A DNA stretch of 64,000 nucleotides from an uncultured Lachnospiraceae bacterium (GTDB lineage Bacteria > Bacillota > Clostridia > Lachnospirales > Lachnospiraceae): contig CAMWJF010000001.1 in NCBI GenBank assembly GCA_947174505.1, positions 62,001 to 126,000 of the forward strand, in the 5' to 3' direction. This document shows positions 34,867 through 41,866 of the stretch, one piece after another. Position 1 is the stretch's first letter. The number at the start of each line of letters is the position of its first letter. The notes beneath the pieces were generated by a model. It saw only the letters and a list, made by a program, of their open reading frames with translations, had not been told where the DNA came from and made no database searches. Made by a program: the position numbers and the translations under genes.

Positions 34867-35109
34867 ATGAAGGATGTATTTGAGGAGAGGGACAAAGCCC
34901 GGATGTGCGACGAGATCGCGGCTTTTTTCAGGGAAGAGCATGAGCTGGAACTGGGCGTGATCGGAACGGGGAAAATACTGGATTTCTTTCAGGAGATGCT
35001 GGGAGACCTTATCTATAATAAGGCGCTGGATGATGCGAAACGGTTTTATGGCACGTATGCGGATAATATGGAGGCAGATTATTACGCACTGTATAAAGAT
35101 ATAAAGTAG
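34867..35109 (+). CDS. Small DUF2164-like protein
   Basis: 80 aa from the ATG at 34867, preceded by GGAGGGAGAGCGGG; the frame is open upstream but without a ribosome site. The sequence FFREEHELELGVIGTGKILDFF, followed by LIYNKALDDAK, matches DUF2164, a family of small soluble proteins of unknown function that keep a FF.eE...lG...a...LdFF pattern. It has no visible link to glycan synthesis. It closes the transcription unit that starts with the Wzy or dehydratase gene, because a terminator follows. Confidence 0.75.
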   Translation: MKDVFEERDKARMCDEIAAFFREEHELELGVIGTGKILDFFQEMLGDLIYNKALDDAKRFYGTYADNMEADYYALYKDIK

Positions 35110-35130
35110 ATAGTAATATGAGGCTGTAAG

Positions 35131-35172
35131 AGTAAAGTTATTTTTGATGTATTAAAATAACTCTGCTTTTTT
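35131..35172 (+). terminator. Rho-independent terminator after DUF2164 gene
   Basis: AGTTATTTT at 35136-35144 pairs with AAAATAACT at 35154-35162 around a nine-base loop, with two more pairs beyond a small bulge. A run of six T (35167-35172) follows. It ends the unit containing the dehydratase and aminotransferase. Confidence 0.75.
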
Positions 35173-35255
35173 ACGAGTGATTCTATTATAAGTATATAGA
35201 TAAAAGGCTATTTTGCGGCTGATCATAGTATGATATGAGAAGAAGGGAGAGCAGG

Positions 35256-35807
35256 ATGACAGAACAGCATACTAAGATATATTATACGGACGAACATATC
35301 ACCATCCGGGACATGCGGCAGGAAGATGCGGCGGTTATCACGCAGGAGGAGATTGCGCAGGGCTGGAACGCGAGCGTCGATAAATACGAGATGCGTCTGC
35401 GGGACAGGCGGGAAAAGAATGCGGTTGTTCTGGTGGCGGAGTACCAGGGGAAGCTGGCAGGATACATTAATGTTTACCCCATATCTGAGTGGGGTGCATA
35501 TGCGGGTAAAGGCTATCCCGAAATTGTGGATTTTGGTGTCCTTGAAAAATACAGGCGCCACGGAATCGGCAGTAAGCTTATGGACGTGGCGGAGCAGATT
35601 GCCGGGGAGTACAGCGATCGGGTATGTCTGGGTGTGGGATTACACAGCGGTTACGGCAGTGCCCAGAGAATGTACGTGAAACGCGGGTACATCCCCGACG
35701 GCAGCGGCGTGTGGTATGACGATAAGGTGTGCGAGCCGAATGCGCCATGTCGTAACGATAATGATCTGGTGCTGTATTTTGGGAAGGAGCTGGAATCGGG
35801 GAACTGA
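35256..35807 (+). CDS. GNAT family N-acetyltransferase
   Basis: 183 aa from the ATG at 35256, with AAGGGAG five bases upstream; ATG 35235 lacks one. GNAT features: IRDMRQEDAAVITQ opening, VLVAEYQGKLAGYINVY strand, IVDFGVLEKYRRHGIGSKLMDVAE (acetyl-CoA loop RRHGIG) and AQRMYVKRGYIPDGSGVWY. It is flanked by terminators on both sides, so it is probably a single-gene unit. It may not belong to the glycan pathway. A possible TTACGA/TATATA promoter at 35171-35198 is weak. Confidence 0.82.
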   Translation: MTEQHTKIYYTDEHITIRDMRQEDAAVITQEEIAQGWNASVDKYEMRLRDRREKNAVVLVAEYQGKLAGYINVYPISEWGAYAGKGYPEIVDFGVLEKYRRHGIGSKLMDVAEQIAGEYSDRVCLGVGLHSGYGSAQRMYVKRGYIPDGSGVWYDDKVCEPNAPCRNDNDLVLYFGKELESGN

Positions 35808-35834
35808 TTTTGCCGCCGCTTGTTTTTGCCATAA

Positions 35835-35897
35835 CAAAACCACAGTTATCAAAGCAGTTTTCCAAAAAGAAAATCTGCAGCAATAACTGTGGCTTTT
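35835..35897. terminator. Bidirectional hairpin terminator
   Basis: CCACAGTTAT at 35840-35849 pairs perfectly with ATAACTGTGG at 35883-35892. The stem continues inward through GCAGTTTTC/GAAAATCTGC. AAAA precedes the stem and CTTTTG follows it, so it can stop transcription from the + strand GNAT gene and from the convergent - strand gene that ends at 36008. Confidence 0.7.
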
Positions 35898-35948
35898 GTA
35901 TGCCGCTTTTTATTCTATAGGAAATTGCGACAGTGTAAACCATTCAAG

Positions 35949-35997
35949 GAGAATGCGGAGCATTCTCTGAATCGTCGCTGCCGAGCGACGATTTTTT
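35949..35997 (+). terminator. GAGAATGC hairpin followed by a strong terminator hairpin
   Basis: First, GAGAATGC at 35949-35956 and GCATTCTC at 35960-35967 form a short stem of the same sequence type as the last hairpin of the structured repeats. Then AATCGTCGCT (35970-35979) and AGCGACGATT (35984-35993) make ten perfect pairs with a GCCG loop, followed by TTTT. It stands between convergent genes and backs up the terminator just before it. Confidence 0.72.
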
Positions 35998-36007
35998 ATC
36001 TGACTGC

Positions 36008-36649
36008 CTACTGGATTGCGGAATATCCAAATGCATTTGCAAAAGCGTCAATAGGCTGTTTTTCTTTGCACAATGCGCATTCCTCCGAGCTGTAAGTCTT
36101 GTATTCGGGAATGTCCGATGTGGTGAACAGGGCATTGACCGGAATGCCTGCCACAGAATTAGCGGCACTGAAGATCGCACTTACGCTGCTGATGGTCGCG
36201 CCATAATAGGTCAGGGTCTGTACCGCCTTGGTGACAGTACGGCCTGTAGTTGCGCTTGCGAGCAGAAGCAGTATATTCTTGTCCCTGATCATGGGCAGAT
36301 AATTATCGCGGAACAACATCTGGCCGGAAGTGGAGTATTCGGGGGTGACAATATAGATCGTCTGGTGGGCATTGCGGGAATAGACGCCGGCTCTTGTCAG
36401 TTCCTCCGCCAGAAATGCGCCAATGATCTCACAGCCGTCAATACAGACGATCGTATCTACCACGGTTGACAGCATGATCTGGCGGCTCAGTTCCTTTGCG
36501 GCGGTAGATGCTTCACTCAATCTTGTTTTCAGCGTAGTCATATCCAAAAAGTAATTGATATGTGAGCTGGGGGTTACAAAATGTCCGTGTATTGCTTTTA
36601 ATTCAATATTGGGATGGCTTTTGGAGTGAATTTTAATAAGTTCCTTCAT
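36008..36649 (-). CDS. Orotate phosphoribosyltransferase-like protein
   Basis: 213 aa on the minus strand, start at 36649 with a perfect AAGGAGGT six bases upstream. The fold looks like a type I PRTase: TIVCIDGCEIIGAFLAEEL in the first half and NILLLLASATTGRTVTKAVQTL at the PRPP-loop position. The usual two acidic residues before TTGRT are replaced by Ala-Ser, so catalysis by the standard route is doubtful. Such proteins are often annotated as orotate phosphoribosyltransferase in Clostridia. It is the only well-supported minus-strand gene and has its own promoter, splitting the glycan locus. Confidence 0.75.
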   Translation of the reverse strand: MKELIKIHSKSHPNIELKAIHGHFVTPSSHINYFLDMTTLKTRLSEASTAAKELSRQIMLSTVVDTIVCIDGCEIIGAFLAEELTRAGVYSRNAHQTIYIVTPEYSTSGQMLFRDNYLPMIRDKNILLLLASATTGRTVTKAVQTLTYYGATISSVSAIFSAANSVAGIPVNALFTTSDIPEYKTYSSEECALCKEKQPIDAFANAFGYSAIQ

Positions 36650-36725
36650 CTGGCTACCTCCTTATTACGATATATTTTGTTTTTTGCACAATTTCTCCGT
36701 GAGGAATCATCGTGTTGTTGTAAAT

Positions 36726-36754
36726 ATTATACAGCCTGTATGGATGTAAATCAA
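36726..36754 (-). promoter_or_regulatory. Promoter of the minus-strand PRTase-like gene
   Basis: Read on the minus strand: TTGATT (36754-36749), 17-base spacer, TATAAT (36731-36726), 77 bases before the start codon. An almost consensus sigma-A promoter. Confidence 0.75.
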
Positions 36755-36774
36755 TGTTGTCTTGGGGAAAAAAG

Positions 36775-36803
36775 GAGACAATTGGTTTTATATATGCTAT
36801 AAT
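36775..36803 (+). promoter_or_regulatory. Promoter of the PglC-like segment
   Basis: GAGACA at 36775-36780, 17-base spacer, TATAAT at 36798-36803 with TGC before it (extended -10). The start codon follows 23 bases later with AGAGGAA between. It is divergent from the minus-strand promoter about 20 bases away, so a regulator binding here could control both directions. Confidence 0.75.
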
Positions 36804-36826
36804 TTATCCGCAGAGAGGAACAATAT

Positions 36827-37468
36827 ATGTATAAGAAATATATCAAGAGATGTCTGGACTTCCTGCTGTCCCTGTGCGGCATTATCGTGCTCAGTCCCAT
36901 ACTGGCCATTCTGGCGGTTCTGGTGCGGGTGAAGCTGGGAAGCCCGGTTCTGTTTAAGCAGGAGAGACCGGGGAAGGATGAGAAAATTTTTACCTTATGT
37001 AAGTTCCGCACGATGACGGATGCGCGGGATGAGAAGGGGGAGCTTCTGCCTGACGCGGTGCGGCTTACGAAGTTCGGGAGGTTTCTGCGGGCCACCAGTC
37101 TGGACGAGCTGCCGGAGCTTTTTAATATTTTGAAGGGCGATATGAGCGTGATCGGGCCAAGACCCCTGCTTGTCTCTTATCTGCCCTATTATACCGAGCG
37201 CGAGCGCCTGAGACACAGCGTACGTCCGGGACTGACGGGGCTTGCGCAGGTCAGCGGGCGCAATTTCCTTGATTGGGACAGACGGTTTCAGAAGGACGTG
37301 GAGTATGTGGAGCATCTGACCTTCGGCATGGATATGAAGGTGCTCTGGATGACGGTGCAGACGGTGCTGGGGCACACCGACGAGGTGGCGGAGGACACCA
37401 GTGCGGCGGAAGGAAATTTTGCGGAGATCAGAAAGAAGCGGCTTGAGGAGAGTGAAAAGAACTTCTAA
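36827..37468 (+). CDS. PglC-like phosphoglycosyl transferase (initiating sugar transferase)
   Basis: 213 aa monotopic bacterial sugar transferase. One re-entrant hydrophobic segment lies near the N-terminus (CLDFLLSLCGIIVLSPILAI), then SPVLFKQERPG, FTLCKFRTM, SLDELPELFNILKGDMSVIGPRP with the catalytic Asp-Glu pair, and VRPGLTGLAQVSGRN. It transfers a phospho-sugar from the UDP form to undecaprenyl phosphate, the first membrane step of glycan assembly. Given the PglF- and PglE-like genes upstream, a 4-amino- or 4-acylamido-dideoxy sugar is the likely donor. Its final codons form the 5' arm of structured repeat copy 2. Confidence 0.9.
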   Translation: MYKKYIKRCLDFLLSLCGIIVLSPILAILAVLVRVKLGSPVLFKQERPGKDEKIFTLCKFRTMTDARDEKGELLPDAVRLTKFGRFLRATSLDELPELFNILKGDMSVIGPRPLLVSYLPYYTERERLRHSVRPGLTGLAQVSGRNFLDWDRRFQKDVEYVEHLTFGMDMKVLWMTVQTVLGHTDEVAEDTSAAEGNFAEIRKKRLEESEKNF

Positions 37469-37539
37469 AGCTCAGCAGCGGAGGCTGCTGCGCTAAGAAG
37501 CGTTTCACTCAGGAGAATGCCTGAATAGCGGCATTCTCC
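37450..37539 (+). repeat. Structured intergenic repeat, copy 2 (type 2)
   Basis: GAGTGAAA (37450-37457) pairs perfectly with TTTCACTC (37503-37510), and CTTC with GAAG. The inner hairpin is CAGCAGC (37473-37479) with GCTGCTG (37484-37490) around GGAG. The last hairpin is GGAGAATGCC (37512-37521) with GGCATTCTCC (37530-37539), ten perfect pairs. The 5' arm lies inside the PglC-like coding sequence, so it also encodes the C-terminal SEKNF residues. Confidence 0.75.
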
Positions 37540-37564
37540 GCACTGTGGCGTCATGGAGGAAAGT

Positions 37565-38548
37565 ATGAATATTCTGATTTTGAGCGCGGGCACCCGCGAC
37601 AAGGTGGTGCAGTATTTTAAGAAGGAGCTGGCGGGAAAGGGCAGAGTGATCGCCACGGACTGCTCCAATCTGGCGCCGGCGGTGTATGAGGCTGACGCCT
37701 TTTATCTGGTGCCCAGGATCACGGAGCCGGGATATCTGGATACGGTTTTGGACATCTGTAAAAAGGAAAAGATAGCGGGCGTATTTTCCCTGATTGACCC
37801 GGAGCTTTCTCTTCTGGCAAAGGAGCGGGAACGATTCCTTGCGGTGGGGGCGACGCCCGTGATTTCCGATTATGAGTTGGTGGAGACATGCTTCGACAAG
37901 TACAGGATGTTTGAAATGCTTCGGAACATGCAGATTCCCACAGCGAAATGCTATATACAGAAGGAAGCCTTCTATCAGGCGGAGAAAGCAGGGGAAATAT
38001 CCTATCCTGTCTTTGTGAAGCCTGTGAGGGGCAGCGCCAGCATCCACATCAACAAGGTGGGGAGTCAAAAAGAGGTGGAAGTGCTCTGCGGTCTCTACGA
38101 CGATCTGATGATGCAGGAGTACATGGACGGTCAGGAATACGGTGCAGACGTGTATGTGGACATGATATCCGGGAAATGCACGGATATTTTCGTGAAAAAG
38201 AAGATCAAGATGCGGGCGGGGGAGACGGACAAGTCCGTGTCCTTCAAAGATGAGAAGCTGTTTGCGCTGATCCGGGATTTTGTGGAGGAATGCGGTTTCC
38301 GCGGTATGATAGATATCGATATATTTGAGATTGACGGCGTTTATTATATATCGGAAGTCAATCCCCGTTTTGGCGGCGGCTATCCCCACGCATACGCCTG
38401 CGGCGTGAATATGCCCGCGGCGGTGATCCGCAATCTGGACGGGCAGGAGAACGAGGTGCGGATCGGGGAATATCAAGAGGGAATCTGTATGATGAAGTTT
38501 AATGAGGTGATGATACGGGATATGTCGGGGGAGGAGATTGTATCGTAG
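37565..38548 (+). CDS. ATP-grasp ligase, carbamoyl-phosphate-synthase-like
   Basis: 327 aa from the ATG at 37565, five bases after GGAGG. N-terminal pre-ATP-grasp domain (MNILILSAGTRDKVVQYF); ATP-grasp core with YPVFVKPVRGSASIHINKV, LMMQEYMDGQEYGADVYVD, FRGMIDIDIFEIDGVYYI and SEVNPRFGGGYPHAY (metal and ATP ligands). Genes of this type often sit next to PglC-like transferases and DegT aminotransferases, but few have been studied. No PglD acetyltransferase is present in this block, so this enzyme may acylate the 4-amino group with an amino acid instead of an acetyl group. That is inference. Confidence 0.82.
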   Translation: MNILILSAGTRDKVVQYFKKELAGKGRVIATDCSNLAPAVYEADAFYLVPRITEPGYLDTVLDICKKEKIAGVFSLIDPELSLLAKERERFLAVGATPVISDYELVETCFDKYRMFEMLRNMQIPTAKCYIQKEAFYQAEKAGEISYPVFVKPVRGSASIHINKVGSQKEVEVLCGLYDDLMMQEYMDGQEYGADVYVDMISGKCTDIFVKKKIKMRAGETDKSVSFKDEKLFALIRDFVEECGFRGMIDIDIFEIDGVYYISEVNPRFGGGYPHAYACGVNMPAAVIRNLDGQENEVRIGEYQEGICMMKFNEVMIRDMSGEEIVS

Positions 38549-38559
38549 TATTTTTCTGT

Positions 38560-38640
38560 ATGAGAAGTGCAAACGACGATGGTATAATGCAAAACAAATT
38601 CATTCGTTTTGTTGACGGTGTTTGCGCTCGGGGATATAAT
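38560..38640 (+). promoter_or_regulatory. Twin promoters with an operator-like palindrome for relB-yafQ
   Basis: P1: ATGAGA at 38560-38565, 17 bases, TATAAT at 38583-38588 with TGG before it. P2: TTGACG at 38612-38617, 17 bases, TATAAT at 38635-38640. Between them, 38590-38611 is a 22-base imperfect palindrome (CAAAAC...GTTTTG arms). AGTGCAAAC (38566-38574) and GTTTGCGCT (38620-38628) form an outer inverted repeat. RelB/DinJ proteins bind palindromes at their own promoters, which fits autoregulation of the toxin-antitoxin pair. Confidence 0.7.
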
Positions 38641-38660
38641 GGTAGTAAAGAGGTGATAGC

Positions 38661-38942
38661 ATGGCTACAACAAATATTAATGTGCGCGTGGATTCCGCGT
38701 TAAAACAGGAGGCGGAGGCGCTTTTTAACGACCTTGGGTTAAATATGTCCTCTGCAATCAATATGTTTTTGCGTTCAGCGGTCAACCATGATGGCATTCC
38801 GTTTGAATTGAAGCGTTCTATACCAAATGCGGAGACCAGAGCGGCGTTGGACGAATATGAGGAGATGAAAAAGAACCCGGGCAGTTACAAGAGGTATCAA
38901 TGTTTTGATGAGCTGGTAGATGAGGTGTTTGCGGATGCTTGA
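38661..38942 (+). CDS. RelB/DinJ family antitoxin
   Basis: 93 aa, start preceded by AGAGGTG. N-terminal ribbon-helix-helix: TTNINVRVDSALKQEAEALF, then LGLNMSSAINMFLRSAV, the standard DinJ pattern. The C-terminal half (from about FELKRSIPN) would wrap the toxin. Its last 8 bases overlap the toxin gene start, giving translational coupling. It would neutralise the YafQ-type ribonuclease and repress the shared promoter. Confidence 0.9.
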   Translation: MATTNINVRVDSALKQEAEALFNDLGLNMSSAINMFLRSAVNHDGIPFELKRSIPNAETRAALDEYEEMKKNPGSYKRYQCFDELVDEVFADA

Positions 38943-39207
38943 GATCGTACCGTCTAATCGGTTCAAAAGAGATTTAAAGCTGGCGAAAAAACGAGGCTGT
39001 AATATGGAGCATCTGCGGGATGTTGTCAATGTGCTGGCGCGTGAGCAGAAACTGGATGAAAAATACCGTGATCATGGATTGACCGGGAATTACAGCGGAT
39101 TTCGTGAATGTCATGTCGAGCCGGATTGGCTTCTTATATACCGCATTAGCCAGGATGCGCTCGAACTATTTCTATTCCGTACCGGAACACATTCAGATTT
39201 ATTTTGA
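38935..39207 (+). CDS. YafQ-type RelE superfamily toxin
   Basis: 90 aa from the ATG at 38935, inside the end of the antitoxin gene. A ribosome-dependent mRNA interferase of the YafQ branch: DHGLTGNYSGFRECHVEPDW carries the His and Asp residues placed as in YafQ, then LLIYRI and FRTGTHSDLF supply the last catalytic His and Phe. The full length and intact motifs suggest an active system. It sits between glycan genes and may stabilise this variable locus. Confidence 0.9.
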   Translation: MLEIVPSNRFKRDLKLAKKRGCNMEHLRDVVNVLAREQKLDEKYRDHGLTGNYSGFRECHVEPDWLLIYRISQDALELFLFRTGTHSDLF

Positions 39208-39233
39208 GATTTGGGAAAGGTGTCATTGTTCTT

Positions 39234-40343
39234 ATGAAAAAGGTCTTGGTTCTGACGAATTCTTCCGGCGGCCTGTATGACTTCCGGGGTGAATTTATAG
39301 AGGTGCTCTGCGCAGAATATGAAGTCTGGGTGAGTGTGCCGGATGACGTGAAAGGCATGGAGCTGGAGGCGGCAGGGTGTCATCTCATAGAGACACCGAT
39401 CAACCGCAGGGGAATCAATCCGCTGGAGGACTTGAAGTTATACCGCGCTTACGTTAAAATGATGAAGGAGATAGGGCCTGATCTGGTGGTGACTTATACC
39501 ATCAAACCCAATGTCTACGGCGGCTTTGCGGCAGGCATGAGGAAGATCCCCTATATTGCCACAATCACGGGGCTGGGGGGCGCTTTTGACAGGACGGGAC
39601 CTCTGCTTAAGCTGATTGTGGGGATGTACCGCGCGGGCCTGAAACGGGCGGCCTGTGTGTTCTTTCAGAATGAGGAGAACAGGGGCATTTTTCGGAGCAT
39701 GGGCATTGCGGGGAAAAAGGAGCGGATGGTCATGGGCTCCGGGGTGAATCTGGAAAAGCATAAGTTTGAACCGTATCCCGTCAGGGAGAAGACGCATTTT
39801 CTCTTTGTGGGACGGGTTATGAAAGAGCGGGGCATCCTTGAGTATATAGAGGCGGCGCAGCATTTACATAGCGACCGGGTATTTTTTGATATCATGGGTT
39901 ACTGTGACGAGGATTATCAGGAGCTTCTGGACGATTTGGACAAAGAGGGCGTGATTACACAGATCGGTTTTCACACGCAGGTGCATGGGTATCTGGCGGC
40001 GGCAGACGCCATTGTGGTGGCTTCTTTCCATGAAGGCATGTCCAACGCGCTGATCGAGGGCGCGGCCACAGGCAGGCCGGTGATTGCATCGGGTATCAGC
40101 GGCTGCCGGGAGGCTTTTGAGGAAGGCGTGACGGGATTTGGTTTTACGCCGGGAAATTCGGAGGAGCTGATTGCCGCGATGGAGAAATTTCTTGCCCTTT
40201 CCACGGAGGAACGGGCGCAGATGGGACGGCGCGGCAGGGAGAAGATGGAGCGGGAATTTGACCGAAAGATGGTGACGGCTGCTTATATGGACGAGGTGGC
40301 ACGGATACTTGAGGGAGTCCGGGAGGCCCCGCAAAGCACATAG
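39234..40343 (+). CDS. GT4 glycosyltransferase, PglA/WbpT-like
   Basis: 369 aa from the ATG at 39234; an in-frame TTG at 39204 overlaps the toxin gene end. GT-B fold. The N-terminal half has LVLTNSSGGLYDFRGEF, VTYTIKPNVYGGFAAG and ATITGLGGAF. The C-terminal half has FLFVGRVMKERGILEYI, VVASFHEGMSNALIEGAATGRPVI and a GCREAF end to the nucleotide site. TIKPNVYG and the ITGLGG motif resemble PglA, which adds GalNAc to lipid-linked bacillosamine. This fits second-sugar addition after the PglC-like enzyme. Confidence 0.85.
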   Translation: MKKVLVLTNSSGGLYDFRGEFIEVLCAEYEVWVSVPDDVKGMELEAAGCHLIETPINRRGINPLEDLKLYRAYVKMMKEIGPDLVVTYTIKPNVYGGFAAGMRKIPYIATITGLGGAFDRTGPLLKLIVGMYRAGLKRAACVFFQNEENRGIFRSMGIAGKKERMVMGSGVNLEKHKFEPYPVREKTHFLFVGRVMKERGILEYIEAAQHLHSDRVFFDIMGYCDEDYQELLDDLDKEGVITQIGFHTQVHGYLAAADAIVVASFHEGMSNALIEGAATGRPVIASGISGCREAFEEGVTGFGFTPGNSEELIAAMEKFLALSTEERAQMGRRGREKMEREFDRKMVTAAYMDEVARILEGVREAPQST

Positions 40344-40441
40344 ATTTTACGCCGCTCTGGCAGCAGGATAAAGAGAGCACCCGGACAGGGATGATAAAGA
40401 GCAGTATGGTGAGGCATAAAAGAAAGGAGAACAGGCGGGAG

Positions 40442-41758
40442 ATGGATTTATATGAAAAAATTGTGAGCGGGGAGGAAAAACTTTCCCTGATAGGACTCGG
40501 CTATGTGGGCATGCCGATTGCGGTGGCATTTGCAAGAAAAATAAAAGTAGTGGGTTTTGATTTAAATGCGGAGAAGATTGCCCTTTACCAGAGCGGTGTC
40601 GATCCGACGAACGAGGTGGGGGACGAGGTGATCCGCAATACAAAAGTGGAATTCACGGCTGATCCTGCAAAGCTGAAGGAGGCTAAGTTCCACATTGTGG
40701 CAGTTCCTACGCCTGTCAATGACGACCATACGCCGGATCTTTCCCCTGTGGAGGGGGCAAGCCGTATTCTGGGGCAGAATCTGACAAAAGGTTCCGTGGT
40801 GGTGTTTGAGTCCACGGTATATCCCGGCGTGACGGAGGATATCTGTGTGCCGATTTTAGAGAAAGAGTCCGGCTTAAAGTGCGGTGTGGACTTTAAGATC
40901 GGCTATTCCCCTGAGCGTATCAATCCGGGTGACAAAGTACACAGGCTGGAGACGATCACGAAGATCGTGTCTGGCATGGACGAGGAAACCCTGGATGCCG
41001 TAGCGCAGGTCTATGAGCTGGTGGTGGAAGCGGGCGTTTACCGGGCCGAGTCCATCAAAGTGGCAGAGGCGGCCAAGGTTATTGAGAACAGCCAGAGAGA
41101 TATCAACATTGCGTTTATGAATGAACTTTCCATCATCTTCCATAAGATGGGAATCGATACCAAATCCGTGCTGGAAGCGGCAGGGACAAAATGGAATTTC
41201 CTGCCTTTTATGCCGGGGCTTGTGGGCGGACACTGTATCGGCGTAGACCCGTACTATCTGACTTACAAGGCGGAGCAGCTTGGGTATCACTCCCAGATTA
41301 TTCTCTCTGGCAGACGGATCAATGACGACATGGGCAAATATGTGGCGGAGAGTCTGGTGAAGGATCTGATTCGGGCGAATATTCCGGTCAAGCATGCGAA
41401 AGTAGCGATTCTGGGCTTTACCTTCAAGGAAAATTGTCCTGACACGAGAAATACGAAAGTGATTGATATTTACAGGGAGCTGGGTGAATATGGCATTGAA
41501 CCGATTGTGGTAGATCCGGCGGCTGATGCGGCTGAGGCGGAGCGGCTTTATGGGATTACCTTCCAGACAATGGATGATATCCGGGAGGTGGACGCACTGA
41601 TTATTGCGGTTTCGCACGAACAGTTCCTGAGCCTTGACAGAGAGAAGATTTCTTCTTTCTATAATCCGGCGCACAGGAGAAAGGTTCTGATGGACCTGAA
41701 GGGGATACTGGACCGCAAAGAATATCTGACAGAGGATTTTCTGTATTGGAGATTGTAG
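40442..41758 (+). CDS. UDP-N-acetylhexosamine 6-dehydrogenase (TviB/WbpO-like)
   Basis: 438 aa from the ATG at 40442. NAD-binding LSLIGLGYVGMPIAVAFARK at the start, VAVPTPVNDDHTPDL, then VFESTVYPGVTEDI, then NSQRDINIAFMNELS, and GLVGGHCIGVDPYYLTY with the catalytic Cys. The C-terminal UDP-binding domain has GFTFKENCPDTRNTKV. It oxidises UDP-GlcNAc or UDP-GalNAc to the uronic acid with two NAD+. With the WbpP-like epimerase at 43294, UDP-GalNAcA is the most likely product. The two AsnB-like genes further downstream could amidate it. Confidence 0.88.
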   Translation: MDLYEKIVSGEEKLSLIGLGYVGMPIAVAFARKIKVVGFDLNAEKIALYQSGVDPTNEVGDEVIRNTKVEFTADPAKLKEAKFHIVAVPTPVNDDHTPDLSPVEGASRILGQNLTKGSVVVFESTVYPGVTEDICVPILEKESGLKCGVDFKIGYSPERINPGDKVHRLETITKIVSGMDEETLDAVAQVYELVVEAGVYRAESIKVAEAAKVIENSQRDINIAFMNELSIIFHKMGIDTKSVLEAAGTKWNFLPFMPGLVGGHCIGVDPYYLTYKAEQLGYHSQIILSGRRINDDMGKYVAESLVKDLIRANIPVKHAKVAILGFTFKENCPDTRNTKVIDIYRELGEYGIEPIVVDPAADAAEAERLYGITFQTMDDIREVDALIIAVSHEQFLSLDREKISSFYNPAHRRKVLMDLKGILDRKEYLTEDFLYWRL

Positions 41759-41760
41759 GC

Positions 41761-41853
41761 GCGCGGGAAGAACTTCTAAATCACTCGCAGCGAAGGCTGC
41801 ATCGCAAAGTAAGCATAGCTGACTTTGAAGTTCTAAGTCTCGCGTCGGAGAAT
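41761..41853 (+). repeat. Structured intergenic repeat, copy 3 (type 2, 3' hairpin degenerate)
   Basis: GCGCGGGA (41761-41768) pairs with TCTCGCGT (41838-41845) with two G-U pairs. AGAACTTC (41769-41776) pairs perfectly with GAAGTTCT (41827-41834), leaving an AAG bulge. Inside are GCAGC/GCTGC (41787-41800) and AAAGT/ACTTT hairpins. Only the 5' half of the final hairpin (GGAGAAT) remains. It begins two bases after the dehydrogenase stop codon. Confidence 0.7.
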
Positions 41854-41866
41854 CGTGGGGGACAAT

